DNA of 64,000 bases from Arthrobacter silviterrae (lineage in GTDB: Bacteria > Actinomycetota > Actinomycetes > Actinomycetales > Micrococcaceae). Numbering within the stretch: the stretch's first letter is position 1; every line of letters begins with the position of its first letter. The notes under the pieces are model-generated. The model worked only from the letters and a program-made list of their open reading frames with translations, made no database searches and was not told where the DNA came from. The position numbers were made by a program, and so were the translations under genes. Positions 24,076 through 31,086 of the stretch are shown in pieces. The stretch lies in assembly GCF_011045165.1 (NCBI RefSeq), contig NZ_JAAKZI010000015.1, positions 28,068-92,067 of the forward strand, read 5' to 3'.

Positions 24076-24849
24076 TCAGTTCAGCGGGCGGGTTCCCTCC
24101 GGCAGGACGCCGTCGTTCATCAGCTGCGTGGCGGCGTCGGCAATGGCGGTCAGGGCCACCCGCTGGATCCACGGGCCGTAGGAAATCCTTGCCACGCCCA
24201 GTTCCTGAAGCTTGGACGGCGTGAGTGAGCCGGGGACGTTGATGACGCTCACCTTGCCGCGCCCGATCCCGGCCACCAGTGACTTCACCGTGGGTTCGTC
24301 GAGCTTGCCGGGGACAAAGATGCAGCTGGCGCCAACCTCAAGGTAGGCGCGGCCGCGTTCGACGGCGGCCTCCAGGACCTCCCTCGGATCGCGGTCGGCG
24401 CCACGCAGGAAAGCATCGGTGCGGGCGTTGAGGACAAAGTCGATCCCCTCGGCGGAGCCGGCCCGGACGGCCTGCTCCATGCGGGCGACCGCCTGGGGCA
24501 GCGGGATCATTTGGTCCTCGATATTGGCACCCACAATGCCCACGCCGATGGCCCTGCGGATGGTCTCAGCGGGGTTGCCGTAACCGCGTTCCAGGTCCGC
24601 CGTGACGGGCAGTTCCGTTGCGGCGGCTATGCGGCCCACGGCCTCGATCATGGTGGCGACGGGAATGTGCTCGCCATCCTCATAACCGTAGGAGGCCGCG
24701 ATGGAATGGCTGGCGGTGGCCAGGGCCTTGGTGCCGGGCAGGTCCGAGATCACCCTGGTGCTGATCACGTCCCACACATTGGCCAGTTGCAGGATTTCCG
24801 GGGCCTGGTGGAGCCGGAGGAGTTCGGTGGCTTTGCTTGCTGTGCTCAT
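24076..24849 (-). CDS. Isocitrate lyase/PEP mutase family enzyme
   Basis: TIM-barrel enzyme of the ICL/PEP-mutase superfamily, acting on small 2-oxoacid or phosphonate substrates. The 257-residue protein has LANVWDVISTRV near residue 23, the metal-binding TADLERGYG near residue 85, VGANIEDQM near residue 108 and VLNARTDAF near residue 141. It lacks the KKCGH catalytic cysteine motif of isocitrate and methylisocitrate lyases, so it is more likely a PEP-mutase-like lyase or hydrolase. The ATG at 24849 has a TAGGCT box six bases upstream, which suggests a leaderless transcript of its own. The precise substrate cannot be assigned. Confidence 0.78.
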   Translation of the reverse strand: MSTASKATELLRLHQAPEILQLANVWDVISTRVISDLPGTKALATASHSIAASYGYEDGEHIPVATMIEAVGRIAAATELPVTADLERGYGNPAETIRRAIGVGIVGANIEDQMIPLPQAVARMEQAVRAGSAEGIDFVLNARTDAFLRGADRDPREVLEAAVERGRAYLEVGASCIFVPGKLDEPTVKSLVAGIGRGKVSVINVPGSLTPSKLQELGVARISYGPWIQRVALTAIADAATQLMNDGVLPEGTRPLN

Positions 24850-24880
24850 GGATCGAGCCTAGCCCTCATTGGGTGCGGCG

Positions 24881-26548
24881 TCAGGGGGTGTGGGGGACGG
24901 TGTCCTCCTCCTCCACAACCACGGTGTTGACCATGTTGTTGATCTCCTCCGTGGTCAATGCCACGTGCACTGCCCAGATGTAAATGATGGCGCTGAAGAC
25001 GGCCGTGGCCACGATGTCCCAGTACAGCGGGAACCATGGGTGGGCCAGCGGGCCGAAGTCGCTCAGGTACACGATCAGGCCCATGCCCACCAGGTAGACG
25101 GGCAGCCATTGGGCGGCCCTCCAGTCCATTTGCGGCTTGGTGGGGTTCAGCCCGAACACCCTGTTGCCGACCAGGATGACGTAGCCGATAAGGATGGCGA
25201 CGCCCAGCTTCCAGTCCGTGTTCCAGCCGGTCCACAGGATCAGCAGGTTCGCCACGATGAAGGCCAGGGGCGACATGACGGTGGCAGCCGGCAGCCGGTA
25301 CGGCCGGTCCTCGTTCGGCAACCGGCTCCGGAAAACTCCCAGGGCCAGGGGTGCGCCGGCGTACATCAGCACGCTGGCACTGGTGATCAGCCCGACAATC
25401 GACTGCCAGGTGGGGAACGGCAGGAAGCAGACGCAGCCAATGACGAATGCGGCAATCAGCCCCACCCAGGGGACCCCCGCCTTGTTCGTCTTCTCAAAGA
25501 CCACCGGCACGTAGCCGTTGCGGCTGAGCCCGTACGAAACCCGGGACGACGCCGTGACGTAAATCAGTGCGGTCCCACCGGGGGAGATGAGGGCGTCAAT
25601 GTAGAGGATCGAGGCCAGCCAGCCAAAGCCCACCAAGGTGGCGATGTCGGCAAACGGACCCGTCATGGCGGTGTACAGGCCGTTGGTCCAGGTGGTGCCG
25701 ATCTGGGAGGCGGGCAGTGCCACCAGGAACGCAAACTGGACCAGCAGGTAGATGATCACGCCGATGATGGTGGAACCGATGACTGCCCGGGGAATGTCCC
25801 GTTTCGGGTTCTTGCTTTCCCCGGCCAGCTGGTCCGCCTGCTCAAATCCCAACAGCGCAAAGACGATGCCGCCGGTGGAGACGGCGGACAGGATGCCCTT
25901 GACGCCGTCCGGGTCAAAACCGTTGGCGGCCGTGATGTTGCCGGGGTGGAAATTGAACACCGCCAGCATGAAGATGGTCAGCAGCGGCACGCCAACCTTC
26001 CACCAGGTCGCGGCACTGTTGACGGTGGCCAATTTCTTGATGCTCAAAAAATTGATGGCGGTCACGAAGGCCATGAGGAGGATGGCAACCGTGAGGCCGT
26101 TGCCGGTCAAGGTTGGTTGCGGACCGGCTGCGGTCTGCTTAATGACCAGCCAGGACTTCGCAAAGGAATAGTGCCCGGCGTAGTTGATCATGGCCTGGAC
26201 CTCAATGGGCGCCACGGTGGCCGCCTGCACCCAGGAGAACCAGCCAAACGATGCCCCGACGGCGCCGCCAAAGGCGTAGTGCGGGAAGCGAGCCGTGCCG
26301 CCGGACACGGGATACATGCCACCAAGCTCCGCGTGCGGAAGGGCCAGGATTAAAATGCAAACGCCGCCAATGACCCAGGAAATCATGGCGGCGGGGCCCG
26401 CAATCTGCAGGGCGTCCTTGGCCCCGAATAGCCATCCCGAGCCGATGATGGAGCCCGTGGAGGCCCACAGGAGCCCGATGAATCCGATCTCACGTTTTAG
26501 GCCCGGCCTGGCGCGGGTTGGTGGAACAGGTGTCTTCAGAGTTGCCAT
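24881..26548 (-). CDS. APC-superfamily amino-acid permease
   Basis: Inner-membrane secondary transporter of 555 residues, longer than the usual 450-500. It has about 12 hydrophobic segments. The first contains the APC signature IGFIGLLWASTGSIIGSGWLFGA, and FALLGFEQADQLAGESKNPKRDIPRAV near residue 240 is the conserved loop after helix 6. The C-terminus is an acidic tail (VVVEEEDTVPHTP). The ATG at 26548 has GGGAG upstream. A well-formed promoter (26581-26609) with upstream direct repeats and the neighbouring Lrp gene suggest control by that regulator. A branched-chain or related amino acid is a plausible substrate, given the 2-oxoacid dehydrogenase nearby. Confidence 0.85.
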   Translation of the reverse strand: MATLKTPVPPTRARPGLKREIGFIGLLWASTGSIIGSGWLFGAKDALQIAGPAAMISWVIGGVCILILALPHAELGGMYPVSGGTARFPHYAFGGAVGASFGWFSWVQAATVAPIEVQAMINYAGHYSFAKSWLVIKQTAAGPQPTLTGNGLTVAILLMAFVTAINFLSIKKLATVNSAATWWKVGVPLLTIFMLAVFNFHPGNITAANGFDPDGVKGILSAVSTGGIVFALLGFEQADQLAGESKNPKRDIPRAVIGSTIIGVIIYLLVQFAFLVALPASQIGTTWTNGLYTAMTGPFADIATLVGFGWLASILYIDALISPGGTALIYVTASSRVSYGLSRNGYVPVVFEKTNKAGVPWVGLIAAFVIGCVCFLPFPTWQSIVGLITSASVLMYAGAPLALGVFRSRLPNEDRPYRLPAATVMSPLAFIVANLLILWTGWNTDWKLGVAILIGYVILVGNRVFGLNPTKPQMDWRAAQWLPVYLVGMGLIVYLSDFGPLAHPWFPLYWDIVATAVFSAIIYIWAVHVALTTEEINNMVNTVVVEEEDTVPHTP

Positions 26549-26580
26549 GGCTTGCTCCCATTCTCAGTGTCCCCGCACCA

Positions 26581-26641
26581 GAATGCGCTCGGGCGGAATA
26601 AAGGTCAATGGGAAAAATGTGATTCATGGCATATTCATGGT
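26581..26641 (-). promoter_or_regulatory. Promoter of the APC permease with upstream direct repeats
   Basis: On the minus strand TTGACC (26609-26604) and CATTCT (26586-26581) are spaced by exactly 17 bases. Upstream of the -35 box the octamer read as ATTCATGG on the plus strand occurs at 26623-26630 and 26634-26641. These lie 11 bases apart, about one helical turn. This arrangement fits an activator such as the Lrp/AsnC protein encoded next door, but binding is an inference. Confidence 0.6.
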
Positions 26642-26686
26642 CTAATCGCGCGCGTGTACTAATGAGTGGGGGCCCGCGCGGCCCGC

Positions 26687-27139
26687 CTACCGCGCGTCCA
26701 GGTCCTCAAAGATGAGGAAGGTCTGGGTGTCCTGCACGCCGGCCATGGACTGGAGCTGGTCAAAGATCACCCGGCGCAGGCCCGTGTTGTCCTCGGCGCG
26801 CACCAGCAGGATCACGTCGAAGTCCCCACCCACCAGGGCAATGTGCTGCACTTCGGGGATGGCGCGCAGTTCCTCCTTGAGTTCGCGCCAGGAATGCTGG
26901 CTGACCTTCAGGGTTACATAGGCCGAGGACTTCAGCCCTGCCTTGACGGGGTCCACCAGGGCAGTGAACTTGGTCAGCACCCCGGTGGACGTAAGCCGGG
27001 AAATACGCGCATAGGCGTGGGCGCGGGAGATGTGCACGTTCTCCGCCACCGTGGTCACGGACAGGCGGCCGTCGCGGGTGAGCTCGGCAATGATCTTCCT
27101 GTCCACGTCATCGAGGAGGACCGGGGCGTTCTCCGGCAT
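26687..27139 (-). CDS. Lrp/AsnC-family transcriptional regulator
   Basis: Feast/famine regulator of 150 residues with the two usual domains. The N-terminal helix-turn-helix is LLDDVDRKIIAELTRDGRLSVTTVAENVHISRAHAYARISRL (about residues 8-50), and a RAM ligand-binding domain follows with VGGDFDVILLVRAEDN near residue 100. The ATG at 27139 with an AAGGAG site is preferred to an upstream start. It is divergent from the 2-oxoacid dehydrogenase operon, with 230 bases of symmetric sequence between them. That is the BkdR-type arrangement seen with branched-chain 2-oxoacid dehydrogenases. The effector is probably an amino acid. Confidence 0.88.
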   Translation of the reverse strand: MPENAPVLLDDVDRKIIAELTRDGRLSVTTVAENVHISRAHAYARISRLTSTGVLTKFTALVDPVKAGLKSSAYVTLKVSQHSWRELKEELRAIPEVQHIALVGGDFDVILLVRAEDNTGLRRVIFDQLQSMAGVQDTQTFLIFEDLDAR

Positions 27140-27192
27140 GGGGCTCCTTGGGTGGGTGAAGTGGGGTGCGCGCCGGGGCGGGTGCCCACCAT

Positions 27193-27267
27193 AAGACAAC
27201 AGTGGCAGGTAATGCACATCACAGTGCTGTTTTGTCTTTCAGAATACGGCAATTGATCGCAGTATTC
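27193..27267. promoter_or_regulatory. Nested inverted repeats in the Lrp / dehydrogenase divergent region
   Basis: AAGACAACAG (27193-27202) pairs with CTGTTTTGTCTT (27227-27238). At the centre of this repeat, 27208-27223 reads on the minus strand as TGTGATGTGCATTACC, close to the Crp/GlxR pattern TGTGA-N6-TCACA. A separate inverted repeat GAATAC (27242-27247) and GTATTC (27262-27267) follows. These are candidate sites for the Lrp protein and a cAMP-type regulator. Confidence 0.5.
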
Positions 27268-27369
27268 CAGAGTTTGGCGGCCTTGTGGATACAAAACGAT
27301 CCAGGAATCCATACTTGAATAACGGAACATCTTTGCCTAAGCGCACCTCCCGGAAGGAGTGGGAATTCA

Positions 27370-28527
27370 ATGACGAACCACCCGGAATTTATGGAATACC
27401 CCGGCAACGCCGGCCGCGCCGAAGGCTATCTGCTGCCCTCTGAGGAGCCGGTCCAGCTGATTGCGGCCGACGGCAGCGCCACTGGCAACGACGGCTACAA
27501 GGAGCCCTACCAGCTGCCCGGGCCGGCAACGCTGGTGGAAGGCTACGGCCGCCTGGTCATGGGGCGGCGCGTGAATGAACAAGCGAACGCGCTGGTCCGG
27601 CAGGGGCGGATGGCGGTGTATCCCTCCTCCACCGGGCAGGAAGCGTGCCAGGTGGCCGCCGACATGTCCCTGCGCGGCAGCGACTGGCTCTTCCCCACCT
27701 ACCGCGACACCGTGGCCATCCTGGGCCGCGGGGTGGATCCCATGGAAGCCTTCGAATCCCTGCGCGGGGACTGGCACAGCGGCTTTGACCCGCACCAATA
27801 CAACACAGGCCTGCCCACCACGCCCCTTGCCACCCAGTTGCTGCACGCCGTGGGCGTGGCCCATGCCGCCAAGCTGCGCGGCGAGGACACGGTGGTACTG
27901 ACCCTGTGCGGCGACGGCGCCAGCAGTGAGGGCGACTTCCACGAAGCCCTGAACTTCGCCGCAGTGTTCCACGTGCCCGTCGTGTTCCTGATCCAAAACA
28001 ACCAGTACGCCATCTCCGTGCCCCTCATCCGCCAGTCCGTGGCGCCCTCGCTGGCCCACAAGGCCGTTGGCTACGGCATGCCCGGGGAGCGCGTGGACGG
28101 CAACGACCTCGCGGCCCTGCTCGCTGTGGTGGGGCACGCCGTCGAACGCGCCCGCAATGGCGGCGGGCCCTCGCTCGTGGAGGCGCACACCTACCGGATG
28201 GAGTCGCACACCAACGCCGACGACGCCACCCGCTACCGCACCGCAGCGGAAGTGGCCCAGTGGGTCCCGAAGGATCCCCTGCTGCGGCTGCAAAAGTACC
28301 TGCACGACGCCGGGCACCTGGCGCCCGCCGACTCCGAACGTTTCGCCGCAGACGCCGAAGCCGTCGCCAAGACCCTGCGCGACGGCCTGAACACCGAAAC
28401 CGTCCCGGACCCGGCGGAACTGTTTTCCTTTGTCTACTCCGAGCCGACTCCGCAGCTGCGTGAGCAGGCCCGCCTGCTGGCGGACGAGCTCGCCGCCGGC
28501 CAGTCCCTGGAAGGAGCGCTTCGATGA
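27370..28527 (+). CDS. 2-oxoacid dehydrogenase E1 component, alpha subunit
   Basis: Thiamine-diphosphate-dependent decarboxylase subunit of a pyruvate or branched-chain 2-oxoacid dehydrogenase complex. The 385-residue protein has the ThDP motif GDGASSEGDFHEALNFAAVF (near residue 181) ending in VVFLIQNNQYAIS, YPSSTGQEA near residue 78, and HTYRMESHTNADDATRYR at the phosphorylation-loop position. The ATG at 27370 has GGAAGGAG upstream. It is the first of three coupled genes, with the stop overlapping the beta subunit start (ATGA). The divergent Lrp-type regulator favours a branched-chain substrate (BkdA-like) over pyruvate. Sequence alone does not settle this. Confidence 0.88.
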   Translation: MTNHPEFMEYPGNAGRAEGYLLPSEEPVQLIAADGSATGNDGYKEPYQLPGPATLVEGYGRLVMGRRVNEQANALVRQGRMAVYPSSTGQEACQVAADMSLRGSDWLFPTYRDTVAILGRGVDPMEAFESLRGDWHSGFDPHQYNTGLPTTPLATQLLHAVGVAHAAKLRGEDTVVLTLCGDGASSEGDFHEALNFAAVFHVPVVFLIQNNQYAISVPLIRQSVAPSLAHKAVGYGMPGERVDGNDLAALLAVVGHAVERARNGGGPSLVEAHTYRMESHTNADDATRYRTAAEVAQWVPKDPLLRLQKYLHDAGHLAPADSERFAADAEAVAKTLRDGLNTETVPDPAELFSFVYSEPTPQLREQARLLADELAAGQSLEGALR

Positions 28528-29609
28528 CCGCCATGGCGCACAAGCCCCAGCCCCAATCCGGCACCGCAAGCCCTGCCGCCGAGCCGGAACTCTCCGGCAT
28601 GCAAACCCTCACCTTTGCCAAGGCGCTGACCCTGGCCATGGCCGACTCCATGGCCGTGGACCCTTCCGTGCTGGTGTTTGGCGAGGACGTGGGCACGCTG
28701 GGCGGCGTGTTCCGGGTGACCGACGGGCTGACCCGGCGTTTCGGCGAGGACCGCTGCTTTGACACCCCGCTGGCAGAATCCGGGATCATCGGGATGGCCA
28801 CGGGCATGGCCATCAACGGCATGAAGCCTGTGGTCGAGATGCAGTTCGATGCCTTTGCCTACCCGGCGTTTGAGCAGATCACCAGCCACGTGGCCAAGAT
28901 GGGAAACCGCACCAAGGGAAAGGTCCGCCTTCCCATCGTCATTCGCATCCCCTACGCGGGCGGCATTGGCGGAGTGGAGCACCACTGCGATTCCTCCGAG
29001 GCCTACTACGTCCACACGCCCGGCCTGACGGTCCTGACGCCGTCGACCGTCACGGATGCCTACACCATGCTCCGGGACGCCATCGCCTCACCGGACCCCG
29101 TCATCTTCCTGGAGCCCAAGAAGCTGTACTTCTCCAAGGACACCGTGGACGTGGATGCCCTGCGCGCCCGGTACGGCGCCGGCAGCACGGCCCCCAGCAC
29201 CATTGGCCGTGCAGTCATCGCCCGCGAAGGCTCCGACGCCACGCTCATTGCCTACGGCCCGTCCATGGCGGCAGCGCTCGCCGCCGCTGAAACGGCTGCC
29301 GCCGAAGGCCGCTCCCTGCAGGTGGTGGACGTGCGCTCCCTGGTGCCGTTCGACGACGAAACCGTCTGCGCCGCCGTCCGCTCCACCGGGCGGGCCGTGG
29401 TCATCGCGGAAGCCCCGGGCTTTGCATCCATGGCCTCCGAGATTGTGGCCCGCATCCAGGAACGCTGCTTCCACTCGCTGGCCGCGCCCGTGCTGAGGGT
29501 CACCGGCTTCGACATCCCGTTCCCGGCACCCCGGCTGGAAAAGTACTACCTGCCCGGCGTGGACAGGATCCTGGACACCGTCGAGGAACTCCAGTGGGAG
29601 GAATCATGA
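28524..29609 (+). CDS. 2-oxoacid dehydrogenase E1 component, beta subunit
   Basis: Transketolase-like beta subunit that completes the E1 active site and binds the E2 core. The 361-residue protein begins with a 30-residue flexible extension. The family features follow: GEDVGTLGGVFRVTDGL near residue 53, DTPLAESGIIGMATGMA, the YAGGIGGVEHHCDSSEAYYVHTPGL segment near residue 148 and a C-terminal VTGFDIPFPAPRLEKYYLP tail. The ATG at 28524 overlaps the alpha stop, and the beta stop overlaps the E2 start. Transcription and translation of the three subunits are therefore linked. The substrate range follows that of the alpha subunit. Confidence 0.9.
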   Translation: MTAMAHKPQPQSGTASPAAEPELSGMQTLTFAKALTLAMADSMAVDPSVLVFGEDVGTLGGVFRVTDGLTRRFGEDRCFDTPLAESGIIGMATGMAINGMKPVVEMQFDAFAYPAFEQITSHVAKMGNRTKGKVRLPIVIRIPYAGGIGGVEHHCDSSEAYYVHTPGLTVLTPSTVTDAYTMLRDAIASPDPVIFLEPKKLYFSKDTVDVDALRARYGAGSTAPSTIGRAVIAREGSDATLIAYGPSMAAALAAAETAAAEGRSLQVVDVRSLVPFDDETVCAAVRSTGRAVVIAEAPGFASMASEIVARIQERCFHSLAAPVLRVTGFDIPFPAPRLEKYYLPGVDRILDTVEELQWEES

Positions 29610-30994
29610 GCCTGCAGGTCTTCATGCTGCCGGACCTCGGCGAGGGGCTGGTTGAAGCTGAACTGGTCACCTGGCTGGTGGCCGTGGGCGACACCGTCCA
29701 CGTTGACCAGCCCATTGCCGAAGTTGAGACCGCGAAGTCAGTGGTCGAGGTCCCCTCGCCGTTCGAAGGCGTCGTGGACACGCTGCACGGCGCCGAAGGG
29801 GACACCCTGGTGGTGGGCAGGCCCCTCATATCGGTGGCTCTCCCTGGCGCGGCTGCCGCACCCGCGGCCGTGGCACCCCCGGCTGGGGACGCTTCGGTGC
29901 CTCCAACGCCGCCACCCGTGGCCGAGAACGTCGGCGGGTCCGGAAACGTCCTGATCGGCTATGGAACGTCGGGGCATGGCGGTGCGGGGCGGACACGGCC
30001 CTCCCGGCTGCACAGGATCAACCAGCGCGCGGCGGTTGGGAGCGCTGCTGCCACCGTGCCGACGGCGCGCGCCACGGCCCCCCTGGTGGTGTCGCCCCTG
30101 GTGCGGAAGATGGCCCACGATTCGGGCCTGTCCCTGGCCGAGATTCAGGGCAGCGGGGCGGACGGGCTGATCCGGCGCCGCGACGTGGAGGCGGCTCTGG
30201 CCCTTGCTTCGGCGCCTGCCGCTTCGGCGCCTGCCCCTCAGGCATTGCTTGAGGTGCCTGCCGCTGGGCCTGCCGTGGATTCCCGGACCGGGCTGCAAGT
30301 GCTCTCGCGCACCGCCCTGACAGGCGTGAAAAAGGCTGCCGCCACCGCGCTGGCCCGCAGCCGCCGGGAGATTCCGGAAGCCACCGTATGGGTGGATGTG
30401 GACGCCACGGCGCTGGTGGAACTGCGGGCCGGGCTGAAGGCCAAGGACGGCTCCGCGCCCAGCCTGCTGGCCTTCGTGGCGCGGTTTGCCACGGCGGGCC
30501 TGGCACGTTTCCCCCAGCTGAACACGCAACTGGTCAGCGAGAACGGCACGGACACAGTTGTCGAATTTGACGGCATCAACCTTGGCTTCGCCGCGCAGAC
30601 CGACCGCGGCCTGATGGTGCCGGTGCTCCGCGGCGCCCAGGGCCGCAGTGCCCGTGAACTGGATTCGGCCATCAGGGCCGTGACCGGCAAGGCACGCGAG
30701 GGCAAGGCCGGCCCGGCGGAACTGTCCGGGGGCACCTTCACCATCAACAACTACGGCGTGTTTGGCGTGGACGGTTCGGCCGCCATCATCAACTACCCGG
30801 AAGCCGCCATGCTGGGAATCGGGCGCATCACGGACAAGCCGTGGGTGGTGGACGGGCAGCTGTGCGTGCGCAAGCTGACCGAGCTGACCCTCGCCTTTGA
30901 CCACCGCGTCTGTGACGGGGCAGTGGCTGCAGGCTTCCTGCGCTTCATCGCCGACTCCATGGAAAACCCGGCGGGGGCGCTCGCGGATCTGTAA
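29606..30994 (+). CDS. Dihydrolipoamide acyltransferase (E2) of 2-oxoacid dehydrogenase
   Basis: Core acyltransferase of the complex, 462 residues, cytosolic. A single lipoyl domain carries Lys44 in ETAKSVVEV. A proline- and alanine-rich linker leads to the peripheral-subunit binding domain (SPLVRKMAHDSGLSLAEIQGSG near residue 165). A second linker with a duplicated SAPA unit precedes the catalytic domain, which ends with FDHRVCDG (His433, Asp437). The ATG at 29606 overlaps the beta stop (ATGA), and an in-frame ATG 12 bases earlier is not needed. No E3 gene follows, so a shared dihydrolipoamide dehydrogenase elsewhere is presumed. Confidence 0.92.
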   Translation: MSLQVFMLPDLGEGLVEAELVTWLVAVGDTVHVDQPIAEVETAKSVVEVPSPFEGVVDTLHGAEGDTLVVGRPLISVALPGAAAAPAAVAPPAGDASVPPTPPPVAENVGGSGNVLIGYGTSGHGGAGRTRPSRLHRINQRAAVGSAAATVPTARATAPLVVSPLVRKMAHDSGLSLAEIQGSGADGLIRRRDVEAALALASAPAASAPAPQALLEVPAAGPAVDSRTGLQVLSRTALTGVKKAAATALARSRREIPEATVWVDVDATALVELRAGLKAKDGSAPSLLAFVARFATAGLARFPQLNTQLVSENGTDTVVEFDGINLGFAAQTDRGLMVPVLRGAQGRSARELDSAIRAVTGKAREGKAGPAELSGGTFTINNYGVFGVDGSAAIINYPEAAMLGIGRITDKPWVVDGQLCVRKLTELTLAFDHRVCDGAVAAGFLRFIADSMENPAGALADL

Positions 30995-31044
30995 GGTCTT
31001 GGCGCTACAGTGAAGACATCATTTCGACGCCGTAGGGAGCCACC

Positions 31045-31086
31045 ATGACCGCTGTCCGCCCCCATCGCCCCGGGTGCCGTCGCTGA
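31045..31086 (+). CDS. Possible 13-codon leader peptide before the UbiB-like gene
   Basis: A short frame starts at ATG 31045, preceded by GGGAG, and encodes MTAVRPHRPGCRR. Its TGA at 31084-31086 shares its last base with the ATG of the UbiB-like gene (TGATG). The kinase ATG has no ribosome site of its own, so ribosomes finishing the leader may re-initiate there. A TACAGT box at 31006-31011 fits a promoter upstream. The arginine- and proline-rich peptide could sense translation rate, but this is a hypothesis from layout only. Confidence 0.4.
   Translation: MTAVRPHRPGCRR

Noticed and set aside
24869..26353. 494-codon plus-strand frame opposite the APC permease
   Set aside because: The permease has membrane segments and family signatures; the opposite frame is a low-complexity His/Gly/Asp/Gln sequence without a ribosome site.
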